From NCBI RefSeq assembly GCF_011075055.1, contig NC_058140.1, forward strand, positions 15,253,945 to 15,317,944: a DNA stretch of 64,000 nt. Reading direction: 5' to 3'. Position 1 is the first letter of the stretch, and every line of letters begins with the position of its first letter. The DNA comes from Mangifera indica (lineage: Eukaryota > Streptophyta > Magnoliopsida > Sapindales > Anacardiaceae). The position numbers were made by a program, and so were the translations under genes. The notes under the pieces were generated by a model, which did no database searches, was not told where the DNA came from, and saw only the letters and a program-made list of their open reading frames with translations. Of this stretch, positions 39,190 through 51,238 are shown in pieces.

Positions 39190-41809
39190 ATGAAGAATCC
39201 TATTTGTAGTTTCATAAATGAACTGAAACCAGCGCTGGTGATGGTTGTGGTTCAAGTGATATATGCAGGAGCAACTATATTTTACAAACTAGCAATTATA
39301 GATGGAATGAGCTTCAGTATTATTGTTGCTTATAGATTCATTATCTCCACTGCAATTATGCTCCCCTTTGCTTTCTTTGTTGAAAGGTTTGCCAAGTTTC
39401 TTCGCTATTTTTGTTTCCTTTTTCATGGATTCCCTTATTTGCTTCTTTCTGTGCTCTTTGGCTAAGAACAAAACCTCTTCGCATTTCATCTTTATTTGCT
39501 TTTGCAGAAAGAGAAGGCCAAAACTAAATTTGATGATACTCTTTCAAGCTTTCCTCGGTAGCTTATTTGGGTGAGTCAACATACCTATCATTTAGTTGAA
39601 AAGAAAATAAAGAAAGGAAGACTGCAAATAATAAACAATTCGTTTTAGCAATTTAACAATTTGATTGCAGGTGTACACTTTATCAACTTCAATACTTGGA
39701 GGCAATGGTCTTAACATCAGCAACATTTGTTACAGCCATGACTAATCTCGTTCCGGCTATTACTTATATTTTGGTTCTTTCTTTTCGGTACATGACTTTC
39801 CTCTTTTTTTTTTAAACCAATTGTCACATATTATAGATATTTATCACCCGAAATCAGTATTAACTTTTCACACTACTTCAACTGGGTAACAAAAAGAAAT
39901 TAGATGGTACATAATATATTGGCATCCAAGTTAAAGTCACTTAAATTATTTTAACAATCGGAGTCCAAATATGTTAAAGCTCGTAATTAATAGTCATAAA
40001 ATGATTTAGATTTCTAATATGACATCAAACTTGTAAAACGCTAAGCGTTTATTGATCCACGACCAGTTGCTTATGGTGAGTTGGTATGAAAGAAGCCAGT
40101 TGCTTGGGTTGAAATTTATGTGGACCAATAAATAGTTGATTTAGGACCAAATTTGGATTATTGAAACCCAAGTGGACTTCTTGAGCGATGTTCAAGTAAC
40201 CTCAGTGAGAATACAGATTGGGTATGTATTGTTATCTTGCATCATTTATAAATACTAAACAAATATTGGCTAAATAGTATGTCAATTCTTAAGTTATCAA
40301 GAAATGTTTGAGATTGTAAAATTTAAAAACAAAATCATGATATATTATATATTCACAACAGATAATATCTTAATAGTGATTAGGATTGTTGGATTAAATA
40401 TTATGTATAATATCAAAGCTTTCGTATTAATAAAACACTAAACTTATTTTAAAAATTATGTTTAAAGATATTTTAAAAAGTTAAATTATAATTATACCAT
40501 TTAATTATAAATTATTTTAATTTATATAAATAAGGTTATACAATATATTTATATATATAATTTTAGTCGGTCAAGTAATTCCTATTGTTCTAACGGAGGA
40601 AATAAAACTAACACGTGCATAAAGATACTACAGTCCTTTCTGATTCATGGAAATTAAAAAAATGTTTTCCTAGCACCACAACCACTTAGCAGAATTTGTC
40701 GATGTCAAATTAATCTCAGATTAGAGAAGGTGGCCGGAATATGGACGCCGGCCGGGAAAGCAAAAGTGGTGGGAACATTGATCGGAATAGTTGGGGCGAT
40801 GGTGCTCACATTTTGCAAGGGAGCTGAGATTAAGATTTGGTCAACAAAAATAAACCTTCTGCACCAAAATGCACCACAGGCGCACCATTCAGAATCTACC
40901 ATTAAAACCCTCTTCGGCTGTTTACTGTCTGTGGGAGGTTGCTTTTTGTATGGTGTCTGGTTGATCATTCAGGTAATTTAAATTTTTCTTTGCTGAAGTA
41001 TATATAAATGTCAAGCTTTTACATCAAATCAATTTATTTTGTATATTTACAGGCCAAAATGAGTGAACAATATCCATGTCAGTATTCAATCACAGCTTTG
41101 GTGTCTCTAATGGCAGCAATGGAGTCAGTTATTTTAGCCCTTTGCAAGGAAAAGGATTTCAGTCAATGGAAGTTAGGCTTCAATATTAGGCTTCTAACTG
41201 TAGCTTATGCGGTATATATCTTGCCACTTTGTGTTCATTTTAACATTAACAATTTTGAGAGGTTGGATTATGTTGATGCTTCAGGGAATTCTTTCTTCTG
41301 GTTTGGCGATGAGCTTGACGTTTTGGTGTGTGCAAAAGAGGGGACCTTTATTTGTATCTGTATTTAGCCCTCTTATGCTTGTGATTGTAGCTTTTGTTGG
41401 TTCATTAGTTCTGAACGAGACCATACACTTGGGCAGGTATATCACTATCTCTTCCTTTCTTTAATTTCTTTTAATTCAGAAAGTGGCATCCTAATTCTTG
41501 AATGACCATTTAATTTTGTACTCAAAATATGTATATAAATTTAACGAAAAAAAAAATATATATATGTAACATTGCTCGTATACTTGTGTTGATTTCCAAG
41601 CATAGGAGAGTAATTAATTGAGAAATTATTTCAGCATGATAGGGGCAACCTTGATCATATGTGGGCTATACGCCGTGCTGTGGGGCAAAGCAAAGGAGAT
41701 GAAGAAGATAACTCAATTAATGCCATTGAAAGGCTCTGGAGAATCTCAGTCGACCGAGATTGTTATCAACTCTCCGACTGAAAACACTTTTAACGATATC
41801 AAAAATTAA
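39190..41809 (+). CDS. W4: WAT1-related / UMAMIT transporter
   Basis: Exons: 39190-39386, 39508-39570, 39671-39787, 40720-40972, 41053-41211, 41285-41436 and 41635-41809; 371 aa. N-terminus MKNPICSFINELKPALVMVV, then YKLAIIDGMSFSIIVAYRF, SEQYPCQYSITALVSLMAAM, GLAMSLTFWCVQKRGPLFV and CGLYAVLWGKAKEMKKITQL. Both EamA repeats are complete. Very close to W5 and W6 over all exons and adjacent introns, so it is part of a recent duplication. Intron 3 is expanded to 932 nt. Codon at the exon 3/4 junction gives Arg (as in W5), while W1, W2, W3 and W6 have Gly there. Substrate unknown. Confidence 0.92.
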
Positions 41810-42096
41810 TAACTGAACAGAAGAAGAATGTTATCAATTTCGACCAAATCAGATGAAGAAATTGATACAGAAGAGATAAAAGGGCTAGGGTTGATCAAAA
41901 TATCTTTAAGTTATGTAATATTTAGTTAATCTAGCAATTAAGAGTAGCCACAAGCTATATATGTATGCTGTTTCTTGTAGAAAATGGAGGAAAATAGTTG
42001 AGTTTAGTTCAAATGTGAATGAAAATAAGTCAAATTCATGTACTTGGTACAAATATTATAATATTGGCACCAACATTTCTGAAATAAATTAAACGA

Positions 42097-42955
42097 AAAT
42101 GAAAAACCTTGGTTCTTTCCCTTTTGACAGTGTACAGGTGTTGAATTGTTTTAAAGTATAGAAATCAGGTGAAATGTTTTATCATTAACTCATTCCATTT
42201 TTTTCTTTTTTTGGTTGCCTTATAGTTGGATAACACTGGGGAATATCAGAGATTTATATTTATCATTTGCCACGTTAAGTTTCAATATTTTAGTATATTT
42301 CGCTCTTTGAGCTTCTCTCTAAATCTGAATTGTTTCTATGCAAAAATTTTGCCTAGAAAATTGAAAATGGAATCATCTAATGTGCTAGAGGCTGTGAATC
42401 AGCAAGAAGAAGCTCAGTAGATACAATTATACTCTACTTCTAAAGCTGGAGTTTCCCCCTTCTGGAGAGGCACTATTTCTCTTGTGGAATAACTCATATT
42501 TGTTCATCTTAAGATTAAGATTCAGTTCATTCATTTTTGATTGTGTTCATTCAACAGACAAGCATGAAAGAGAGGCTAAAAAGTATGGGGATGTGTTCTA
42601 CAAACGCCATCAAGACAAAGTCAGTTTTGCTTCTCAGTTGGTTTCTAAATTTTTCTATTGATTTTATTTAATTGTGCTTTTTTATGTCAGTTCTTTAAAG
42701 ATCAACATTACTTGGACAAAGAATGGGGTCACTATTTTACCGTGAGTTGAGAAAATGGAAGTGGCTATTTCTATTTTTCACTTTTGGTTTTTAAGTTCTT
42801 CTATTCCCTGAATATTTTTGTTTTGTGTTTTTTTATTTTATTTTATTCTTCAGGAACCAGAAGAAAAGACATTCTAGATATAACTTAGTCGGTATCTTTT
42901 AGAATTTTATATTACAATAAAATTATATTTACTAATAATAAAAATTAATATGTGT
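42097..42955 (+). pseudogene. Truncated duplicate of the TRM140-like methyltransferase 5' end
   Basis: Homologous to 57389-58250, the first four coding exons of the intact gene downstream. Exon equivalents: 42367-42469 (ATG 42367), 42558-42619, 42691-42741 and about 42854-42879. Damage: an in-frame TAG at 42418-42420 after MESSNVLEAVNQQEEAQ, first donor GT changed to GC, one base lost at the fourth exon's start, and its donor changed from AGGT to ATAT. The copy ends inside what was intron 4 and lacks every catalytic motif. It lies between W4 and W5 in the same orientation, so it came along with a duplicated WAT1 unit. Confidence 0.88.
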
Positions 42956-42964
42956 GTATTAATG

Positions 42965-44962
42965 GTAACATATTAATATTATACTCGTCAAGTGGCAGAC
43001 AAAACATGCAACCATGGTTTATTTTACCTGCATATTTTCCTTAATTTTTTATTTATTGCTATTGTCAGCTTCCATTTGAAACTTTTAGGCCCTTCGAATT
43101 CGCTCCGGCCCTGTAAAATGTCTACGACTTACACTAATGAAGAATAGTTGAGTGGTTCAGAATTGACCACAAACGTAGTTGTAATTTCAACAATCAATTT
43201 ATGTACGTTGCCAATGGATTGCAAATCGATTCTGATTGAAAGAGGGAGACAAGAATAAGCGTAAAACGTTTCTAAAGGCTAATTTGAATAATAAAACACT
43301 TGAAAAATCTGAATTAAGATATTTGAATTTGAAACTCGTCGATAATATACTAAAATGAAACTTTTAACTGTCTCAATTTATCTGATGCAAGAGATGTAAG
43401 ACTACCAATAGATTTAAGATTTTATATGTTTAATGTAATCAGTTCAACTCCAAATAAGTGATCCAGTTCATTAAAATTTACTTGTTAAATAAAAAGAATA
43501 AGCATAAAAGTAGCTAGCAAAATTCTTTCAGTGATATTAATTCATTTATTCTATACGGGTTACAAATTGTGTTCAGATTAAAAGATAAATACCCTTCAAG
43601 AATAAAAATAAGAGCTAATGAAATACTCTAATCTCTTGATGGTTTTTAAAGTATCAATAAACGAAATCTTTTGATGGCAAAATTTCAAGCACAAATTAAG
43701 AAGTGAGATTAAAGTTCTAATAAGTGAAAACTTATGAAGACTTATATGAATTAAAATAAAAAAGAAAGGAAAAAAAATTGAATGACAAATGCAACTCGTT
43801 ATTTAACCTAGGAATAAAGATGTTAGAAAAAGAAGGTCAAAAAGGCCGATAATTTCAAGCAAAGCAATAAAAGAATAACTATAGGAATGCAATCTGACCT
43901 AATAAAACACATTTTAAGAAACAATAAAACTAGGTATACATAATTTAAATATACAGATTATATATTATTTTATGATTAAATAATTTTAAATTAAAGATAA
44001 AATAATAAATAATTACATAATGACATATCATTTATTTACTTAAATTATATAAAAAAAAATATGAACACATAATATTATTTTTTTTTAAAATCCATGGTAA
44101 GAGTCAAACAAACAGAATACACCTAACAAACGCATTATTGGTATCAAAATCAAATTTGCATTTGTTGTGTGACTTTAAGTGAGGGATACACAACACAACC
44201 AAGTTCAATGCCAATGGCAAGATAATGCATTGTACAATTTTTTAATTCACCTGGGACCATCAAATTAACTGTGATAATGATCATATAATTAGACTAAAGT
44301 GGGGTTGCAAACTGAGTGAGCAAAACCAAGTAGTATTTGCCTCGAGATAGACCCAATTACATATATTCAAAATTCAAGGTCAAGTTTGTTGAATATATAA
44401 GATTTTAGCTTTAGTATGAGCTTAAGACACAAATGATTTACTTAAACTTGGTTAAAAAAATTACATTTTAATCTTTTAAATTCTAAAAAAAATTATATTC
44501 AATCATATAATTTATATATTTATTAATTATCCTATATTTAACTTGTAAGAGTTTTGACCCATAAACTTAGAAGTTAAAAAACGGTTATTTTCTTTGTCAT
44601 ATTATCAACTCTCAAACCATTTTGTTTTTAATGAATCAATAATTAATTTGAAATGAAAGATCACATCCTATCGTAAATATGAGAAGCGATATATACATAA
44701 CTAATGAATGAACACGTATATAAAAAATGATATGTCATAATATAATTTAGTGTTATTTTATTTTTAATTCAAAATTATCTAATCATATAATAACATGTTT
44801 TATTTGTGTACAAATTTTTGCTCATTATTCGATCACATAATTTTATTGATTAAATATTTTAGCATAACAAAAGTAGGATTCAATCCTAAGTGGAAACTAA
44901 TAAAACTCTAATATATTTAATAAAATTAAAAATTCCAAAAACAAAGAAAGGAAAACAATTTG
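42965..44962. repeat. Segmental-duplication flank, copy 2 (before W5)
   Basis: Starts with actcgtcaagtggcagacaa immediately behind the truncated methyltransferase copy and runs to the W5 promoter. Homologous to 36.97-39.19 kb. 43.93-44.40 kb is unlike the other copy or is diverged. No gene. Confidence 0.72.
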
Positions 44963-44990
44963 AGTGGATTCATCACTGCTGGCCACTGAA
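44963..44990 (+). promoter_or_regulatory. Conserved upstream block of WAT1 genes (before W5)
   Basis: agtggattcatcactgctgg then ccactga, followed by TATAAA at 45033-45038. Best-preserved pairing of block and TATA box among the recent copies. Confidence 0.5.
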
Positions 44991-45159
44991 CTACTATTTT
45001 GTGAATGAAGAAGGCAACTCCTCTCACTCAACTATAAAGATGCAGTTAAAATCATAGCAATAACTATAACATGCCCAATAGACTAGCTTTTTCTTCCTTC
45101 TAAGCAAACGACAGATTATATATCCATTCAGCCATCTAAATGTATACATTGATCTGAAA

Positions 45160-48100
45160 ATGATGAATGATATTTGTAGTTTTATAAATGAATTGAAACC
45201 AGTGCTGGTGATGGTTGCGGTTCAAGTGGTATATGCAGGAGGAACTATATTTTACAAACTGGCAGTTATAGATGGAATGAACTCCAGTATTATTGTTGCT
45301 TATAGATTCATTATCTCCACTGCAATTATGCTCCCCTTTGCTTTCTTTGTAGAAAGGTTTGCCTAGTTTCTTCGTTATTTTTGTTTCCTTTTTCATGGAT
45401 TCCCTTATTTGCTTCTTTCTGTGTTCTTTGGCTGAAACCAAAAGCTCTTCGCATTTAATTTTTATTTGCTTTTGCAGGAAGAAAAGGCCAAAACTAAATT
45501 TGAAGATACTCTTTCAAGCTTTCCTTGGTAGCTTACTTGGGTGAGTCAACATAGCTAGCATATAGTTGAAAAGAAATATAAGTAAAAAAATTTAGAAAGG
45601 AAGACTGCAAATAATAAACAAATAAACAATTCATTTGAGCAATTTAACAATTTAATTGTAGGTGTACACTTCATCAACTTCTATACTTGGAGAGCATGGC
45701 CTTAACATCAGCAACATTTGTGACAGCAATGCTTAACCTAATTCCAGCTATCACTTATATTTTGGCTCTTTCTTTTAGGTACATGACTTTCCTCCTCTTT
45801 TTCCTTTACAGTTGTCTCATACATATATATGGATCATTCAACATCGATACCAACTTTCAGTACCATGGACATAAGTAAGTTTCACATTGGTGAAAAAAAG
45901 AAAAAGAAATTGAAAGGTTATATAATATATATTGTTATCTATGTTAGATGAACTTCAGTCACTTTAACTATTTGAACCTAAATATGTTAAAACTCAGTAA
46001 TTAATAATCCTAAAATGATTTAAATTTTTAATATAGTATTAGAGTTGTAAAACGTTTAACGATCATTGCTCTAAGACCCATTATAGTAGAGTGGGTAGAT
46101 ATGAAAGAAATCAGCCCCTTGGATTGAAATCTATGTGCTGTAGGTCATTGATTTAGGGCCAATTGTGGACTAAAAGTGAGGTATCTCAATGAGAACGTAA
46201 ATGGATGTTAGGTAAATCATTAAAAAATAATTAGACATATTGGATATATATAATATTTTCACATAGTTTGTAAATAATGAAAGAATATTAATTAAATAAT
46301 ATATGAATTCTGAAGTTGTTACAAAACGTTTGATATTACAAAAAGTTAAAAAAACAAATTTATGGTTAACTGTCTATCTAAAACAGACAATGTCTTATTA
46401 ATGACTCAGGGTTATTAAACCGGATATTATAAATGATAGCTTAGTTGCACTTGTGGATAAGTGTTAGAATATGTATGTCCCAATTGGAAAGAAAAAGGAA
46501 AAAAAATTGGTATACAATATATTAGATATCCAAACTATATTAACTTAAGTCATCTTAATCATTGAAGCCCAAATATCTTAGGTATCATAGTTAATAATCG
46601 TAAAATGACTTGAGACGTTTGGTCACTATCTACCGAATGAAACTCTAGGTTGTTGGGTTTATACTCAAAAGTAAGTTATAAAATTAAAATACAACCATAC
46701 AATTTAATGAAGTGATTTGTAAATCAATTATATTGTTTAATAAATTTAGGCTTGTTTTAAAAACAGTGTTTAAAGATACTTTAATTGTTATATCTCTTAC
46801 TTCTAATAATAATTATAAAAAAGTCAGATTGTAATTATATGAAATGCTTTCAACTTAATGATATTGCCAGTTGATGTTGATTATCTTTATCATCCTGAGT
46901 TGCATCAGCACATGAAGTTATTCTAGCTAACATTGAACTTGGTAATTAAATGGTTGAATAAATAAAAAATGGGATTTCTCAAAATTACACATAGAATGGT
47001 AAGATTAGACATTCAAATCCTGAAGTAGATCCTTAATCAAAAATAATAAAAATAAATGGTATAAACTTATTTATATAACTTGAAATGATAGTTTTTTATT
47101 AGATGATTTTATAATAAGAAAAAAAAAATAAACAATTATATTATCTAATAATAAACTATTTTATCAGTTAGTATAAATAATTTTGTATAATTTATTTATA
47201 TATATAATTTTATTTTGCCCAAAAAAAAAGTATTTTTGATCCTTGTTGACAAAAAGGAATTCCTATTGTTTCCACAAAACTAATTAATGCATAGAAATAC
47301 CACAGTCCCATCTGATTCAGCGGAATAAAAAAATGTTAACGTCATCATATTAATCTCAGATTAGAGAAGGTGGCCGGAATATGGACGCCGGCTGGGAAAG
47401 CGAAAGTGGTGGGAACATTGATGGGAATAGTTGGGGCGATGGTGCTCACATTTTGCAAGGGAGTTGAGATTAAGATTTGGTCAACAAATATAAACCTTCT
47501 GCATCAAAATGCACCACAGGCGCACCATTCAGAATCTACCATTAAAACCCTCTTCGGCTGTTTAATGTCTGTGGGAGGTTGCTTTTTGATTGGTATCTGG
47601 TTGATCATTCAGGTAATTTAAATTTTTCTTTGCTTAAGAATGTATAAATGTCAAGCTTTTACTTCAAATCAATTTATTTTGTATATTTACAGGCTAAAAT
47701 GAGTGAACAATATCCATGTCAGCATTCAATCACAGCTTTGGTGTCTCTAATGGCAGCAATGGAGTCAGTAGTTTTTGCCCTTTGCAAGGAAAAGGATTTG
47801 AGTCAGTGGAAGTTAGGCTTCAATATTAGGCTCCTAACTGTAGCTTATGTGGTATATATATTACAATTTTGTGTTCATTTTAATAACGTTAACAATTTTT
47901 AGAGGTTGGATTTTGTAATAATAGACAATTGCTGATGTTTCAGGGAACTCTTTCTGCTGGTTTTGTGATGAGCTTGACGTTTTGGTGTGTGCAAAAGAAG
48001 GGACCTTTTTTTGTTTCTGTATTTGGCCCTCTTATGCTTGTGGTGGTGGCTTTTGTTGCTTCATTAATTCTGGGCGAGAGCCTACACTTGGGCAGGTATA

Positions 48101-48417
48101 CTAACTATCTTCTCTTTCTTTCTTTAATTTCTCTTAAGATTAGGTTTCTTAATTGTTTATTCAAAAACGTATATCTAATTTCATTGATTTTCAAACAAGT
48201 AATTATTCCGTAAGAGAGTAATTGATCCAGAAATTATTTCAGCATACTAGGGGCAATCTTGATCATATGTGGGTTATATGCCGTGCTGTGGGGCAAAGCA
48301 AAAGAGACGAAGAAGATAACTCAACTAATGCCATTGAAAGACTCTGGAGAATCTCAGTCGACCGAGATTGTTATCAACTCTCTGACTGAAAACACTTCCA
48401 ACGATATTAAGAATTAA
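45160..48417 (+). CDS. W5: WAT1-related / UMAMIT transporter
   Basis: Exons: 45160-45356, 45478-45540, 45662-45778, 47360-47612, 47693-47851, 47944-48095 and 48243-48417; 371 aa. N-terminus MMNDICSFINELKPVLVMVA; later YKLAVIDGMNSSIIVAYRF (Ser for Phe compared with W4 and W6), SEQYPCQHSITALVSLMAAM, GFVMSLTFWCVQKKGPFFV and CGLYAVLWGKAKETKKITQL. Ten hydrophobic segments in two EamA halves are expected. Intron 3 is 1581 nt, the second longest in the cluster. No disruption seen. Function inferred from family; substrate unknown. Confidence 0.92.
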
Positions 48418-49849
48418 TAATTAAACAGAAGAAGAATGTTACCAATGAAAATAAAATTATATGATGGAGATTTTCGACCAAATCAGATGAAGAAGTTGAT
48501 ACAGAAGAGATAAAAGTGCCACGTAGAATCTAATTTGATCAAAATATCTCAATGGTATGTAATATATAGTTACTATAGCTATTCCGAGTGTCCACAAGCT
48601 ATATATATATATATAAATATATGTATATAGTTTCTTGTAGAAAATGTATGTAAATACTTCAGTTTACTTCATAGAAAATAAACTTGCTGTGCTATTATTA
48701 ACTAAAGATAAAATGGGTGTTTTTCTTCATGTGTTTGATTCTGAATGGAGGTTTTTGTTCTTAGCGGGAACTAATTAAGGTAGGGTAGGAAATTATAAAT
48801 AAAAATACATAAGTGATCAAGTAGTTCGTAGAAGATAACTGATATAAGGGAAGGGATCAAAACAAGATTATTCTCTCAATCAGTGATCATGAAATAAGCC
48901 TTGACAGATATTGCGACCAGATTTTTCTGCCTTGATTTACCTTATTTTTGAACTTGTTATTTATTCATAAATATTCATGATCCACAATTACTTGATAAAT
49001 TCATGCTGACATGTAAATGAGTGTATGACTAAAACATTTTTCTTCTTCTTTTTGAATTATTTTTGTTTGCTTTATTATGGCCATAGTGAAGCAAATAAAA
49101 ATCAATAAAATTCTGTATTCATACTTTTGATAGCATAAATGATATATTACCATATAATTAAAAGATTTTGAATTAAAAATAATTAATCATATGATAATAT
49201 ATAATCTATATACCTATTTTACATAATATATATATATATATGTAATATTACTTAATTAATAAAAAATTAGAAAAAAGCTCGTCATGAAAAGAAATGATTG
49301 TTAAATCAAAAAAATTGGGCAATGAAAAAGCATGAGTGTTTGAAGCATTGGCTAAGCATCATCAAACAACATATTTTATTGATGAATCACTTAACTTTAC
49401 CTTTTTATAATAATAAATTATTTTATGTCATATGAAATAACACAAAACAAAATAAGTTTAGTAAATAACGGAACAAGAACAATTAGTCAATCTTTTTTAA
49501 CTTATATTTCATCTTCTCTTATACGTTTACAAGTAAATTATTTAATATGTAAACAAATAAAATTAACAAGGAAAAACCAAAAACTTATATTAAAACTTGT
49601 TTATATTTAATTTATTTATTGTTTGATTGACACAACTACTGCATATTAAGAGTTAAAATTTTGTTAGAATTTAAACGGAAAATCAGTGCAAACATTTATC
49701 ATTAACAATAGAAGATGTTAAAAATTTTTCGTTTGAACCAAAACTTAGAAACATTTAGTTAGAAAATTTCTTTTATTATAATGTTCTTCGAGCAATTAAT
49801 TTTTTAAGATTTACTTGTCCAGTACAAGACATTTAATTTAAATTATATA
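48418..49849. other. W5 3' flank and unique spacer
   Basis: The first ~260 bases match the 3' flanks of W4 and W6 (ccacaagctatatatatata microsatellite and tttcttgtagaaaatg). From about 48680 the sequence is not shared with the other units, and no methyltransferase fragment is present here. No gene seen. Confidence 0.55.
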
Positions 49850-50793
49850 TTATTTGGAACTTTTGGGATCTTTGTTATTATGCAAATTTAAAAATGGATA
49901 CATTTTTACCAATTTAAAATGTTTTTATTTGATTTAATATTCTTTGTTTGTCTAAAATTTTTTTTTAATATTATACTCATCAAGTGGCAAACAAGCATAA
50001 AATAAATAATGGTCTATTTTACTCCCATTTTCCTTTAATTCTTTTCTGTATTGCCATTGTCAGCATCTATTTGAAACTTTTAGGCCCTTCGAATTCGCTC
50101 CAGCCCTATAAAATGTCTACAAGTTACACCAAAGAAGAATAGTTGAGTGGTTTAGAATTGACCGCAAACGTAGTTATAGTTTCAACAATCAATTTACATT
50201 CATGTCAGCGAATGGATTCGGATTAAAAGAGAGAGATAAGAATAAGTATAAAACATTTGTAAGGGATTATTTTAAGCGACAAAATATTTAAAAGGTCTAA
50301 ATTAGAGAATTTATGTTCGAAACTTGTCAATAATATATTAAAATCAAACTTTTAATCATTTTGATTCATCTTATACAGTAATTATGAGAATACCGATAAA
50401 TCTAAGATTTTACATATTCAGTATGATCAGTTTAGCTTTAAATGACTAATCCAATACATTAAAATTTACTCGTTAAATAAAAGGAATAAGCATAAAAGTT
50501 GCTAATAAAATTCTCTCAATGATATTAATTCATTTATTCCATGTGGGTTGCAAATTGTATTTAGATTAGAAGATAGATACCTTATAAGAATAAGAATAAT
50601 AGCTAATGGAAAAAAGGAGTTAGCAAAACTGGTGATATATTAGAACTTCTAAGTCATAATCTGGATTCGAATCTCTATCACTTTTGTAAAATATTTTAAT
50701 TAATTTATTTGTCTCTTACTATCAATGAATGAGATCCTTAATTTGACAACAAAATTTCAAGCACAAATTGAGGAGTAGATTAAAGTTGTAAGG
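49850..50793. repeat. Segmental-duplication flank, copy 3 (truncated, before W6)
   Basis: Homologous to 36.97-37.87 and 42.97-43.71 kb. It stops at about 50793 (..attaaagttgtaagg), where the other copies continue for a further ~1.3-1.45 kb to their start codon. Here foldback copy E follows directly. Confidence 0.75.
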
Positions 50794-51120
50794 TGAAGCT
50801 GAGAGATGCTTCGTCTTCCACCTAGGACGGTTGGAGGGAGATACGGGGAGAGGAAGAAACTGTTTGAGAATGCAAAATAAACTCTGGGGGAAAATATTAT
50901 TTTTTAAAATTTGATTTAAGAGAAATCATTAGTTTTAAGGTTTATAAGGAGAAAAACAAATAAAATTTTAGTTTATTTTTAATATTACAGATAAAATAAC
51001 GATTTTATCTTTAAAATTAATAGACTAAATAATATATAAGTGAATAAAAAAGTTTTTTAAAGTTAAAAGATGAAAGCATAAAATAGTAATAATCTTTCGG
51101 TAGAAATAAGACCTTTGGCC
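50794..51120. mobile_element. Foldback family copy E (right half only)
   Basis: The right terminus ...AATAAGACCTTTGGCC and the preceding GTTTATTTTTAATATTACAG and ATTTGATTTAAGAG blocks match the right halves of A, C and D. The left half is missing; the left edge is a junction with the truncated flank repeat. The 9 bases after the end (TAAAATTAT, 51121-51129) are the same 9 bases that occur uninterrupted at 39077-39085 upstream of W4, so they mark the original insertion site. Confidence 0.78.
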
Positions 51121-51238
51121 TAAAATTATAGCAATAGCTATAACATGCCCAATAGACTAGCTCTTTCTTCCTTCTAAGCAAAAGACACATTATATAATCA
51201 TTCAGCCATGCCATCTAAATATATTCATTGATCTGAAA

